Below, piece by piece: positions 12,898 to 21,979 of a stretch of DNA of 64,000 bases. Source of the stretch: Henckelia pumila. Lineage: Eukaryota; Streptophyta; Magnoliopsida; Lamiales; Gesneriaceae. Position 1 is the first letter of the stretch. Every line of letters begins with the position of its first letter. The notes under the pieces were generated by a model, which was not told where the DNA came from, searched no databases, and saw only the letters and a program-made list of their open reading frames with translations. The position numbers were made by a program, and so were the translations under genes. The DNA lies in assembly GCF_033568475.1 (NCBI RefSeq), contig NW_027331831.1:2914001-2978000 (forward strand), in the 5' to 3' direction.

Positions 12898-13209
12898 GGT
12901 TGCGTTTACTTGTCTTGATAAATGAAGGATTGCATAATTAATACCGATTAATCCTATGTTTACTTGCAAAATTAAAAATAAGTATAAATCTTTCGGCCTG
13001 TTAATGATAAGATTCACAAATGATTTTTAGTCCTTAATTTTTCATGAGATTATAAATATTTATAAGATGAGAAAGTGAAAATTTTTATAATTCATCCAAT
13101 TAAACATATTATTATTTATCAATAACCACTCTATATACTATCAAATTATCTTAATAATCATACTTTAATCTATTATTGTCCAATCTCATCATTTAAAATA
13201 AACACAGCC
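12898..13209. mobile_element. Tourist-like MITE inside the array
   Basis: A 312-bp insertion absent from sister units. Imperfect terminal inverted repeats are GGTTGCGTTTACTT at the left and the complement of AAATAAACACAGCC at the right. ATA flanks both sides, consistent with a 3-bp target duplication, although the site is TA-rich. It has no coding capacity. The PIF/Harbinger assignment rests on terminus style and duplication length. Confidence 0.7.
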
Positions 13210-14066
13210 ATATTATATATATAATATTATATATAAATAATATAATACGTGTGCAAAAAACATTTAATGTGACAAGACCACATTATGGCCAATGTAAATG
13301 GTTTTCCAACAAAAAACAAAAAAGTTCTATCTTCAACAAAGAATTCAAAAAAAAAAATAAAGAACATTTATGGCGGATGATTGGAATTTAGTCGTATTTA
13401 TTGTTTAAACACATTAAAAATATATTATAATATATATATAAGGCCTAATAAAAAAAATTCAAAATTTATAATTCGGTTAACCGAATTAACCAAATTTTCT
13501 TGTAAGAAAACCAAAAACCGAACCGAAATAACCGATTTAACCGAAATTTTCAAACACAAAAACCGAATTTCCAAATTAACCGAACCGAATTTCCGAATTG
13601 AGTCGGTTCGGTCGGTTAATTTGGTTTAACCGAAATTTTGCTCACCCCTAGTCCTTTATGTGGCAACACGAGGGAGAAAAAAAAATTTGTCCAAACAAAA
13701 AAGTGCGTTATATTTGTGATATTGAAGCCGGTCCTCCGTCGTCGCCGCCATCGCCTCTGTCGTCACCCCACATTTCCCTCATGTCGTTGATGTTATTGTC
13801 GCCGCTGCCTTCGCCTCCATAATTTTCTCCGCAGCTGTCTTCGATGCCGCCTCTAGAGAAAATACTGCACCCGTCATTGTATCTTTCTCCTCCGCCGATG
13901 TCCCCGATGATGTATCCGCCGATGTCATTTGCAGCATCATCCTCGCTTTCTCCCACTTAAGTTTTTGGTTGGGAACACTACTATGAAGAGGGTGGTTGTT
14001 ATTGCTAGTGTTTTGGTTTTCAGGAATCCGGTTAGGCCTCTGAATGCTCTCGGAGAATTTATAAAG
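13210..14066 (+). repeat. 755-bp tandem array, second block (one unit)
   Basis: The array continues after the MITE with the unit whose anchor CACATTATGGCC lies near 13282. This copy is interrupted at 13407-13650 by a foreign segment that replaces about 30 bp of the hydrophobic/TTATTTCAG part. The downstream GC-rich block, the LTR junction and the TAAAG target sequence (14062-14066) follow. Confidence 0.85.
13407..13650. mobile_element. Remnant element with CGGTTAACCGAA repeats
   Basis: A 244-bp segment unique to this unit, full of CGGTT, AACCGAA and CCGAACCG motifs, ending GCTCACCCCTA at 13650. The complement TAGGGGTGAGC resembles the terminus of non-autonomous hAT-type elements of plants. 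The left side shows no matching inverted terminus, so it is probably truncated or recombined. Confidence 0.5.
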
Positions 14067-16146
14067 TGTAAGGCCCGGGATTATTTAATTTAATCCGAGA
14101 TTATTTAATTTTAATCCCAGTATATTTAATTTGGGAATATTTAGAGTTTCGATTTAAATTCTAATATTCTTAAATTATTTAGGATTGAAATTAAATTAAA
14201 ATAAGGGCCGAGGACTGAATTGCAATTTATGAAGTTTCAGGGACTAAATTACAATTATTTGCATACATATCCGATTTGTAATAGATGTATCAGCATGTCA
14301 CGTGTGAGTTGTATATTGAATTCAGAAATTGAACAGAGGAAACCGGGACCTTCATATTTTCTTTGTTTTTCTGATTTTCAAATCTACGTAACTTTTGATT
14401 CGATCGTCCGATTTTGATTGCGTAAAGTGTTCTGGAATCCTTGCGACGAGGGCTTCGATCTAGTGTAAGTTTTTATATCTTTCAGTATGGTTTGAAGCTC
14501 GAAAGTTGATAGATATCAGATATTGATGATATGTATATGTTCTTCGACGTTTATTCATTTCGATATCAAAACCGGGTTGAAGAATTCATGTTGCTTGTAC
14601 TTAATCTTGATTTTCAGCTTGTGTCTGATGGTTAGAGCTACTGTTATCTTGCTCTTTGAGTTGTTATGGCTGATATGATATACGTATGAATTGTATTCGA
14701 AGTCGGAAATGGTTTCGATATTTCGTCGGTTATCGATTTTCAATCGCTACGCCATCGATTTGTGTTTTATGATCGTTTTGATAGCCGATGATTGAGCTGA
14801 GATGTTAAGTGATATGTTATTGATGTTGTAGCAATGTTATTTTCAGTTTCAGAGTTTATTCGGAGACTATTGACTCAAGAACCTCAACTTCAAGTTGAAG
14901 GAAGAAGTGACGAAGGTTTGAAATGGTTTTGATTGACGATTCTTGATGATTTTGGATTGATTCTAAAATGATAGACTTGAACGAAATTGGATATGTGTCT
15001 TTTGATATTGTGTTTCAGATTTGAAGCATTCCAAACTGAGAAATACGAAGGTATAATGACGACATCGCAAGTCAGGGATTTAAAACTCGAGAATGACGCT
15101 TCTTGAGTTGTCCCGCCAAAATCACATACTTGTTTATTGCTTTGATTTGTTTAGGATGTTGTCGATCCATCTCAGGTAGTGGATCTTTGATTTGAGTCGA
15201 TATGATTATGATACAAGATGATATTGAATTGATTCTATGCCGAGGTCGGAGGTTGACCTTATTTTCAAATCCGGAATGATTTCGATAGATGGATATCCAT
15301 GTCAAGATCGTTTACGAATCTTGATGGCAACGATGTGATATGAATCGATTCTTAATCAATATATGCGTTATTTACTCTATTGTTGAGTCGATTATGAATA
15401 GAGTCGATATGATTTATTTAACGCTTTATATATGTCGATTATACTAGGAATGATTTTTCACCGGAGTTTATCCGGCTGTTGCTTTGTTTTGTATGTGTGT
15501 ATGGCAACAGAGGGGACAGGAGCTAGTCAACGACGTCATTGATAGCTTGGGAATGAGATCTAGCAAATGAGGACTCGGGTTTTAGAGGATATATGATAGT
15601 TTAATTAGCATCAAACTTGTAAAAGAATTATGTCTTGAAGTACACATGGTGGAGTCTATGGTTTATTGCCTTTGATGTTATTAGTTTGATGTAATAAAGG
15701 CATGGATTTTTGCTTGATATTTAGTACTATCATTATATGCATGTTTTTTAATATATTCAACCATGTTTTGTATTGTTTTGAGGCGATTTAGATTGAATGC
15801 TCAAGTTTTGACAGCACAAAACTTTTCTGCAGATTTTCTGGGCAGAGTGGCCGCTTGATCGGTAGGATTTCACCGATCGAGTGAGGCTTGTTTTTCTTGA
15901 ACAGAAACTTCAATTTTCTTGCTCGCTCGATCGGTAAGATTTGACCGATCGAGCAAGGCCATGATTTGCTCAGACCCGAGGGATGAGATCCCATGCCCGC
16001 TCGATCGGTAGGATTTTACCGATCGAGCAAGGTGCAAGATTTAAAAAAAAAAATTATTTGGTTTGACTATTCTTTAAAATACATGATTAATTGCTTATTA
16101 ATCGTTAATTGCCCTAAGATGAGATTAGCAACCCGAGGTCCCCACA
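14067..16146 (+). mobile_element. Solo LTR (2080 bp) inserted in the array
   Basis: It starts TGTAAGGCCCGGG and ends GAGGTCCCCACA. TAAAG occurs at 14062-14066 and again at 16147-16151, and joining these restores the array sequence AATTTATAAAGAATTC. TG...CA ends plus a 5-bp duplication identify an LTR that lost its internal part by recombination. It shares its first bases and several internal blocks with the minus-strand element at 1-2357. No coding frame is present. Superfamily cannot be assigned without an internal region; Ty3/gypsy is a guess from size. Confidence 0.85.
15852..16034. repeat. Three hairpin-forming repeats in the solo LTR
   Basis: Three copies lie at about 15852-15887, 15921-15960 and 15998-16034. 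Each is an inverted repeat built on CTCGATCGGTA, a 6-nt spacer and TACCGATCGAG. The third has a perfect 11-bp stem and the first two have one or two mismatches. Confidence 0.8.
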
Positions 16147-16225
16147 TAAAGAATTCAAACCGTCAATGAAACAATTGATTCAAATGAAGAATTCTAAGGT
16201 GCCTAAATTTAATAAATAGTAAAAG

Positions 16226-16273
<48 letters not shown>

Positions 16274-16834
16274 TATATAAATAAGATAATACGTGTGTAG
16301 AAAGTATTTAATGTGACAATAAGTGTGCAGAAAATATTTAATGTGACAAGACCACATTATGACCAATGTAAATGGTTTTCCAACAAAAAACAAAAAAACT
16401 CTATCTTCAATAAAGAATTCAAAAAAGAAAACAAAGAACATTTATGGCGGATGGTTGGAATTCAGCCGTATTTATTGTTTTACTTGTTTTTTGTGTTCTT
16501 GTTATTTCAGGTCCTTTATGTTACATCACGAGGGAAAAAAAAATTTTGTCCAAACAAAAAAATGTTATAGTTGTGATATTGAAGCCGGTCCTCCGCCGCG
16601 GCCATCGCCTCCATCGTCGCCTCACATTTCCCTCATGTCGTTGATGTTATTGTCGCCGCTGCCTTCTCCTCCGTCGCTGTCTCCGCAGCTGTCTTCGATG
16701 CCGCCTCTAGAGAAAATACCGCACCCGTCGTTGTATCTTTCTCCGCCGCCGATGTCCCCGTCGATGTCATTTGCAGCATCATCCTCGTTTTCTCCCACTT
16801 ACGTTTTCGGTTGGGAACACTACTATGAAGAGGG
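16147..16834 (+). repeat. 755-bp tandem array, last unit
   Basis: After the solo LTR the array resumes with a unit anchored near 16353. It ends abruptly within the CTACTATGAAGAG motif at about 16834, where unrelated AT-rich sequence begins. An open frame at 16359-16868 runs through this unit but loses the usual GGCYC terminus because of the junction. Confidence 0.85.
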
Positions 16835-16868
16835 CCGGCCCACCATTTCTTTATTTTTTAATTTTTAA
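16359..16868 (+). CDS. Hypothetical ORF of the last repeat unit, 169 aa
   Basis: Same layout as the other repeat frames (MTNVNGFPT start, Lys-rich part, CDIEAGPPP, Pro/Ser/Met-rich block, then VFGWEHYYEEG), but the last residues come from the flanking sequence beyond the array. The C-terminus is therefore chimeric. Coding status is doubtful. Confidence 0.22.
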   Translation: MTNVNGFPTKNKKTLSSIKNSKKKTKNIYGGWLEFSRIYCFTCFLCSCYFRSFMLHHEGKKNFVQTKKCYSCDIEAGPPPRPSPPSSPHISLMSLMLLSPLPSPPSLSPQLSSMPPLEKIPHPSLYLSPPPMSPSMSFAASSSFSPTYVFGWEHYYEEGRPTISLFFNF

Positions 16869-17300
16869 AATTTATATTATAATTAATATTTTAAATATTT
16901 TATGTGTGATTGATAAGTTTTGAACAATTTATATTGCTTGAAATGTTTTATATATGATTATAAGCTCTAAATAATTTATATAATTTATGTTTAATTGATT
17001 AATTTTAAAAATTTATATTATTTATAATGATTTATTAATTTTTTATGAGTTTTTAAATATGCATATCATTTATAATTGTTTATGTATGCTTTTTTTAATT
17101 TTATTTTTCATATTTTTAAAAAAAATTAAATTTTTTTATTTTTTTGCTGGTTGACCCGCCCAACCCGCAACACATGACGGGTTGGGTAGAGTTAATGTAT
17201 TTCCAACCCACCGTTAATTTGGGCCGCCCCGCCCCGCCCCGCCCCGCCCCGTCTCGTCTCGCCTCGCCTCGCCTCGCCTGGGCCGAGTGACATGCCCACT
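16835..17300. mobile_element. Probable non-autonomous element remnant at the array edge
   Basis: The segment begins GGCCGGCCCACC, has a very AT-rich centre, then a block with CGGGTTGGG/CCAACCC and CCCGCC motifs, and finishes CCTGGGCCGAGTGACATGCCCAC. Such GGGCC-rich ends around an AT core are common in degraded plant hAT-type elements. No target duplication can be defined. Confidence 0.4.
17221..17279. repeat. Pentanucleotide microsatellite
   Basis: About five GCCCC units are followed by several CTCGC/CTCGT units. It is a simple pentamer repeat that changes motif midway, inside the element remnant, about 350 bp upstream of the next gene. Confidence 0.85.
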
Positions 17301-17624
17301 AATACTCCCATAAGTATCACAGCGCGCGTCACATTGTGAGAAAAAACCAAATTTGGTGATATATCAATGAACAAGAGAAACACAATCACGCACGTATGAA
17401 TATAATAAATAAAGGGGAAACATCGATGAAATTACAAAGAAATTCTATAAATTGCTAGCTTGACGAGACTGCAACTCAATGTGTACGTAGTGCGTTTATA
17501 TTAATGAAAATTTCCGAATTAAATTGCGAAGAAATTGCCAAATCAAACTAAAATTACTAGGAATTTGACCGATCGACTTGCGATTTACTCTTCTCAAGAA
17601 ACCCAAGTATAAATTAATGAGAAA

Positions 17625-18206
17625 ATGCATGGCATCTATCTAATAATTGATTCCCACAAATTAATGGATCCCAAAGATTTGAAGCAAAACTACAAAGAAC
17701 TCAGACGCATATTTGATAAGCAAGAAAAAAGACTTTGTTACCACGTGAAGAAGGCACACGTATCCACAATATCGTACCTCGTGATCCAAATCTTGATCCT
17801 CTCTTCGATTTCGCAAAATTCTTCCAAAGTCAAATGCGAAAACTGGTGGCTTCCGTTCACGCTGTCCCTGCTAGTCGCAGCCCTTTACTTCATCTTGTTC
17901 GTGCAAACCGTGAAAAGATGCTACAGAATCCAGTACTTCTCCGACGTGAACTTGATCGAGCAACAGCGACTATATGCGCGGATTTTCGGTGATGCTCAGA
18001 TGAATCATTCGTCGAAAAATCTTGACGTGGAGACGGGCGACGATGTCTACTGCGATAGGAAGTTGAAACCTGACGCATTCGATCTTCTTGGGCGGAAGAT
18101 TTGCATTGGATTCATTATGGTGCTTCTGATTGTGTTCACTTGTGTGATTCTTATTTCATGTAGACTGGTTTTGTGTGATCAAGATGGTGGAAATTATGGT
18201 GCATGA
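17625..18206 (+). CDS. Uncharacterised plant membrane protein, 193 aa
   Basis: A single-exon frame of 193 codons. Three hydrophobic segments are visible: about residues 45-62 (TISYLVIQILILSSI), 75-97 (WWLPFTLSLLVAALYFILF) and 160-181 (CIGFIMVLLIVFTCVILISC). The N-terminal LKQNYKELRRIFDKQEKRLC stretch looks helical and charged. I do not recognise a named family and infer only a small integral membrane protein. The start is uncertain: a TATA-like TATAAAT lies at 17608-17614, too close to the first ATG (17625) for normal transcription, so Met14 at 17664 (MDPKDL) may be the true start, giving 180 aa. The frame is intact and its composition differs from the surrounding AT-rich DNA, which supports a real gene. 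Confidence 0.75.
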   Translation: MHGIYLIIDSHKLMDPKDLKQNYKELRRIFDKQEKRLCYHVKKAHVSTISYLVIQILILSSISQNSSKVKCENWWLPFTLSLLVAALYFILFVQTVKRCYRIQYFSDVNLIEQQRLYARIFGDAQMNHSSKNLDVETGDDVYCDRKLKPDAFDLLGRKICIGFIMVLLIVFTCVILISCRLVLCDQDGGNYGA

Positions 18207-18834
18207 ATATATATATCCTGTTATGTAAAATCAATCTTGTTTATATGACATGTACAGCTTTTTTTAAAAAAATAAAAATAAAAATATTTTATGATCAATA
18301 AAATGAAAAAGGTTTCTCTATGAGTTGATTTATTTTGGATGTCAACATTGTGATCGGGTTTATACTCATGAATTTTTTTTTTCTTTTTTTTCTTTTTTTT
18401 TGAGAATAGGATTTATACTGAATTCTAAACGAGCCAATATCCAAAAATCCACTCAGGATATATATTTGAGTATAAGTGATCGCATCGCTTGATATTTAGT
18501 ATAGATAGAAAAAGAATCCATTATTTTGGCTATCAATTCCATTACCGCGGATGTTATAATATCGACAATATAAGAGTATGTTTTTTGGGTCGATCTATGT
18601 TAGTAGACGGATACTATCTTGTTTGTCAAGAGCAATGGACTAGATCATCTTTGCATATCAAAACAACATGATCTGCAAAGAGATTTGGTCCGTCCGATTG
18701 TCTTTCGGGCAGGGCACCCGAAACACAGCGTAGATAGGTTTCCGTTTTTTTCACGAGTTCGATCTCTTATCAACTCTTCGTAAAAAAATAAAAAATAAAA
18801 ATACCGGGTACATATTACGAAACATATATATTAA
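18207..18834. other. Intergenic, nothing recognised
   Basis: Probable 3' UTR followed by AT-rich DNA. No frame, RNA gene or element end was recognised. The segment ends at the target duplication of the next element. Confidence 0.5.
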
Positions 18835-19290
18835 GAGTTATTTGCATCAAACACCCCTGTTTAATGGAAAAATTGGAAACAAGAATTGAGTTTAATAAAA
18901 TAATGATAGCAAGATAAAATAATAATATTTTTTAGAAAACAATTAATTAATCATAATAAATTTAAATTTAAAATAAAAATTAATAAAACGAAAAGTGTTC
19001 GCTAAATATTTTATAATTGGATTTTAATAAAAATTGTGTATTATGGGTTGAATAGATTATACTCTCAGGGGGTCAAATATGCATTTTTTATATTTCACAA
19101 GTATATTTAGTGCAACAAAATATCAAAATATTTGCCCAGTTGCACGAGGGGAGCGTGCGCAACAATCACTCATCTGAAGGGCGAGTGTGCTAATTTTATA
19201 AAAGGTGAGAGTTGAAGATGCCTATTAAAATTTCACAGGGAGAAGTGTGCATTTTCAATATTTCACAGGGGTATTTGGTGCAAATAACTC
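18835..19290. mobile_element. MULE-type MITE with 10-bp target duplication
   Basis: 456 bp bounded by inverted termini GAGTTATTTGCATCAAACAC and the complement of GTATTTGGTGCAAATAACTC (about 25 bp of good pairing). TATATATTAA flanks both sides (18825-18834 and 19291-19300). Duplication length fits the Mutator superfamily. No coding capacity. Confidence 0.85.
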
Positions 19291-19309
19291 TATATATTAA
19301 TGATATATT

Positions 19310-19451
19310 TAGGGATGACAATGGGTCGGGTATCGAACCCGTCACAATGGGGCGGGTCTAGACCCGCCTAAACGGGTCCACAAGCGGGTCCGAGGCAGGT
19401 CTCGGGTTTGTCCAAACCCGCCCCGGATCCGCCCCGCCCCGCCAAAGTAAG

Positions 19452-19534
<83 letters not shown>

Positions 19535-19996
19535 TATTACATGTAAATATATAAATATAATATATATATATAATATTAATAATATATAATTATATTTTTA
19601 TACTAAATAATTAATATATTACTCATAATTTGAGTGTATAATATTATTGGATTGAAATGAATTTATTTTATTATGATATGTTTAGTATAAAAATGTATCA
19701 ATATAATATTTTTTGGCTAATAATTATTAATTAATTACAAATTGGTAAATTTTAACTTGTGATAATATTTTTTTGTCTTAAATATTATCAATATATATAT
19801 ATTTGAAATTAAATTTAATGATTTTTATTAATTTTTAAACTTTTCAAATTTTAAATTTATTTAATTTCTGACGGGTCCAACAGGTCTAACCCAGATTGGA
19901 CCCGTCGGGTTCGCGGGGCGGGGCGGGGCGGAGCGGGTCCAAAGGGAGGCGGGGCGGGTCTCGGGTTTAGCCATACTCACCCCGTTGCCATCCCTA
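19310..19996. mobile_element. Non-autonomous hAT element with 8-bp target duplication
   Basis: 687 bp with termini TAGGGATGACAATGGG and CCCGTTGCCATCCCTA, which are inverted repeats of each other with two mismatches. GATATATT is present at 19302-19309 and 19997-20004. Subterminal regions are rich in GGCGGG and GGGTC motifs, and the centre holds a long (TA)n tract near 19451-19529. It sits one base from the neighbouring MULE-type element's target duplication. Confidence 0.92.
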
Positions 19997-20334
19997 GATA
20001 TATTTTAATGCATCTTGTTCTTGTGACCCCCCTTTTTTATGTCAACAGGGGTTGCAATTCTTGGCCGAGCATTATTTATAGAATAATGATAAACGTACAA
20101 TCAATATCTCGTATAGCGATATTTAAAATAATTATATTTTGAGTTTTTGTTATTATGTCGTGAGATTTTGGCATCATATCGTGAAATTTTGTATTCAATA
20201 TGTCATGAGATTTGATAAATAAAATTATTGTATTAATTTTTATGGTGTAAAATATGTTGTATAAATTTGGATGTAATGTAGCATTACTTTTTTTATTTTA
20301 TTTTATGTAAACACCATCATTCGAATGGGGCATA

Positions 20335-20600
20335 GGCCTGGAAAGCCCACAGAGACGTAGACGAGTTGGTAAGGCCTGAGGTGACGTGAGATGAGATTCC
20401 CCAGCGTTGCGGGTTTGATCCTCGTGTGGAGTATATTTTTTGATAAACTATTGTGGGGGTATGATCTGGGGGTTGGCCATGTTGCTCCCTCCTTCAGGTC
20501 CTTGCAGCTCGTTCACATCCCTCGATTTAATCTCCGCATGAGTCAATGAGCTTTTGACTCATGTGAAATTAGGTCACCTTTGGAGTCAACCTTTTTTCTG
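20335..20600 (+). mobile_element. tRNA-derived SINE-like element
   Basis: An A-box-like TAGACGAGTTGG at 20358-20369 (11 of 12 consensus positions) and a B-box-like GGTTTGATCCT at 20412-20422 lie at tRNA-like spacing, followed by a non-tRNA body. Boundaries and target duplication were not resolved. It is not a functional tRNA: no acceptor stem closes around the boxes. Confidence 0.5.
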
Positions 20601-20719
20601 GCATACGCCTGGAAAAAATCAAGCAACAAGCTGACCGATAATATCACCAATTTATGAAGTTAATGGTAACATCGAGCAACGTAAAAAATTTCAAATGAAT
20701 CTATCCATCTAATTAATTA

Positions 20720-21470
20720 GGGAGTATTTGCAAAAGATTATAATTTTGTAGAAGTGATTAAATTTATAAATTATAAAAAAATTAAGAAAAATCAAAAGTT
20801 GGTAGTGTTTGGAAACAAATATGAAAATATAAAAATTAAAATTAGGTATGAAGTGTTTGCAAAAGTTGGTAGTGTTTGGAAACAAATATGAAAATGTAAA
20901 AAATAAAGTTAGGTAAGGAGTGTTTGCAATCATTAAAAAAAGTGATTGTTAGATTTTGACTTACAAAAATCACTTTTGTATGTTTTTTATACATAGATTA
21001 TGTGTTAGTTTATGCTGAACTTAATTGAAATCCAAAAGCTAGTCATATGCTGATTATGATTCTCCAAAAGTGATTTTAATAAAAATGTAAGTTATAAATC
21101 ACTATAATCACTTATTTACCAAACACTATCCAACTTTGTTTTTTAGATTTTCACTTTTGTTTTCAAACACTGCCAACTTTTGATTTCTTTTCACTTTTTT
21201 ATAATCTATAAATTTAATCACTTTTATAAAAGCATAATCTATTGCAAACACTTTCGTCGTGTTTGATAAATAAGTTATTAGAGTTATTTTAACATTGAAT
21301 TTTTTATTAGAATCAATTTTGAAGATCATAATCACCATATGAGCAGCTTTTGGATTTCAATTAAGTTAAGCATAGGCTAACACATAATTTGAGTTTAAGA
21401 AATATACAAAAGTGATTTTTTTAAACCAAAATCTAACTATCACTTTTTTTTAGTGATTGCAAACTCTCCC
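20720..21470. mobile_element. Harbinger-type MITE, nested, TTA duplication
   Basis: 751 bp between GGGAGTATTTGCA and the complement-matching TGCAAACTCTCCC, with TTA on both sides (20717-20719, 21471-21473). Inside, near 20914, is another terminus-like GGAGTGTTTGCAATCATT followed by sequence that is the inverted partner of the right end, so two related elements appear nested or the element is internally rearranged. Confidence 0.8.
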
Positions 21471-21606
21471 TTAATCATCTAGTTTTGCTCAAAAAAATAA
21501 AAGAAAAAATTAATCATCTAGCACGAATTAGAGCAACAATTTAATGTTGGTATGTATTAAAGTTGAAATTTGAAAACCTAAATCAATTTGTCATGAAGTA
21601 TATATT

Positions 21607-21779
21607 GGGTCCGTTTGGTTTCAAAAGCTAGGTTTTCATTTAATAAAGTGTTTGGTTGATCAAAAAAGTGCTTAAATAAGCACTTTTTTAAGTCAAAATT
21701 AGAGCTTTTTCAAAAGCAAAAAATTATAGCTTAAAAAAATAATTTTTTTAAAAAATGTCTACCAAATCCAAACGGGGCC
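21607..21779. mobile_element. Small Tourist-like MITE upstream of the WDR91-like gene
   Basis: 173 bp with termini GGGTCCGTTTGG and CCAAACGGGGCC (10 of 12 paired) and ATT on both sides (21604-21606, 21780-21782). It lies about 200 bp before the start codon of the next gene, so probably in its promoter. Confidence 0.8.
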
Positions 21780-21979
21780 ATTGTGGATGTGTTGCCATTT
21801 CATCATTGTAAGCGCATTGACAACTTTTGAATCAAGACGGGACAAACCCATCAAGAATCTGTATTCTTTCTGAAATCTTAAATCAAGAATCAATTCTTCG
21901 GTTCTTCCAAAAAAAAAAAAAAAAAAAATCAATTATTCGGGTGCGGTTGAATTTCACTCTGGGAATCGGGGACACTAGA

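Noticed and set aside
13381-13629. 82-codon frame in the CCGAACCG-rich insert
   Set aside because: It consists of translated simple motifs of a transposon remnant with no coding character.
17735-18078. Overlapping frames on both strands inside the 193-aa gene
   Set aside because: They are shadows of the main frame. The main frame has coherent hydrophobic segments and a plausible start, the shadows do not.
20358-20422. Possible tRNA gene
   Set aside because: A-box and B-box matches exist, but no cloverleaf or acceptor stem can be drawn. It is better explained as a SINE-like element.
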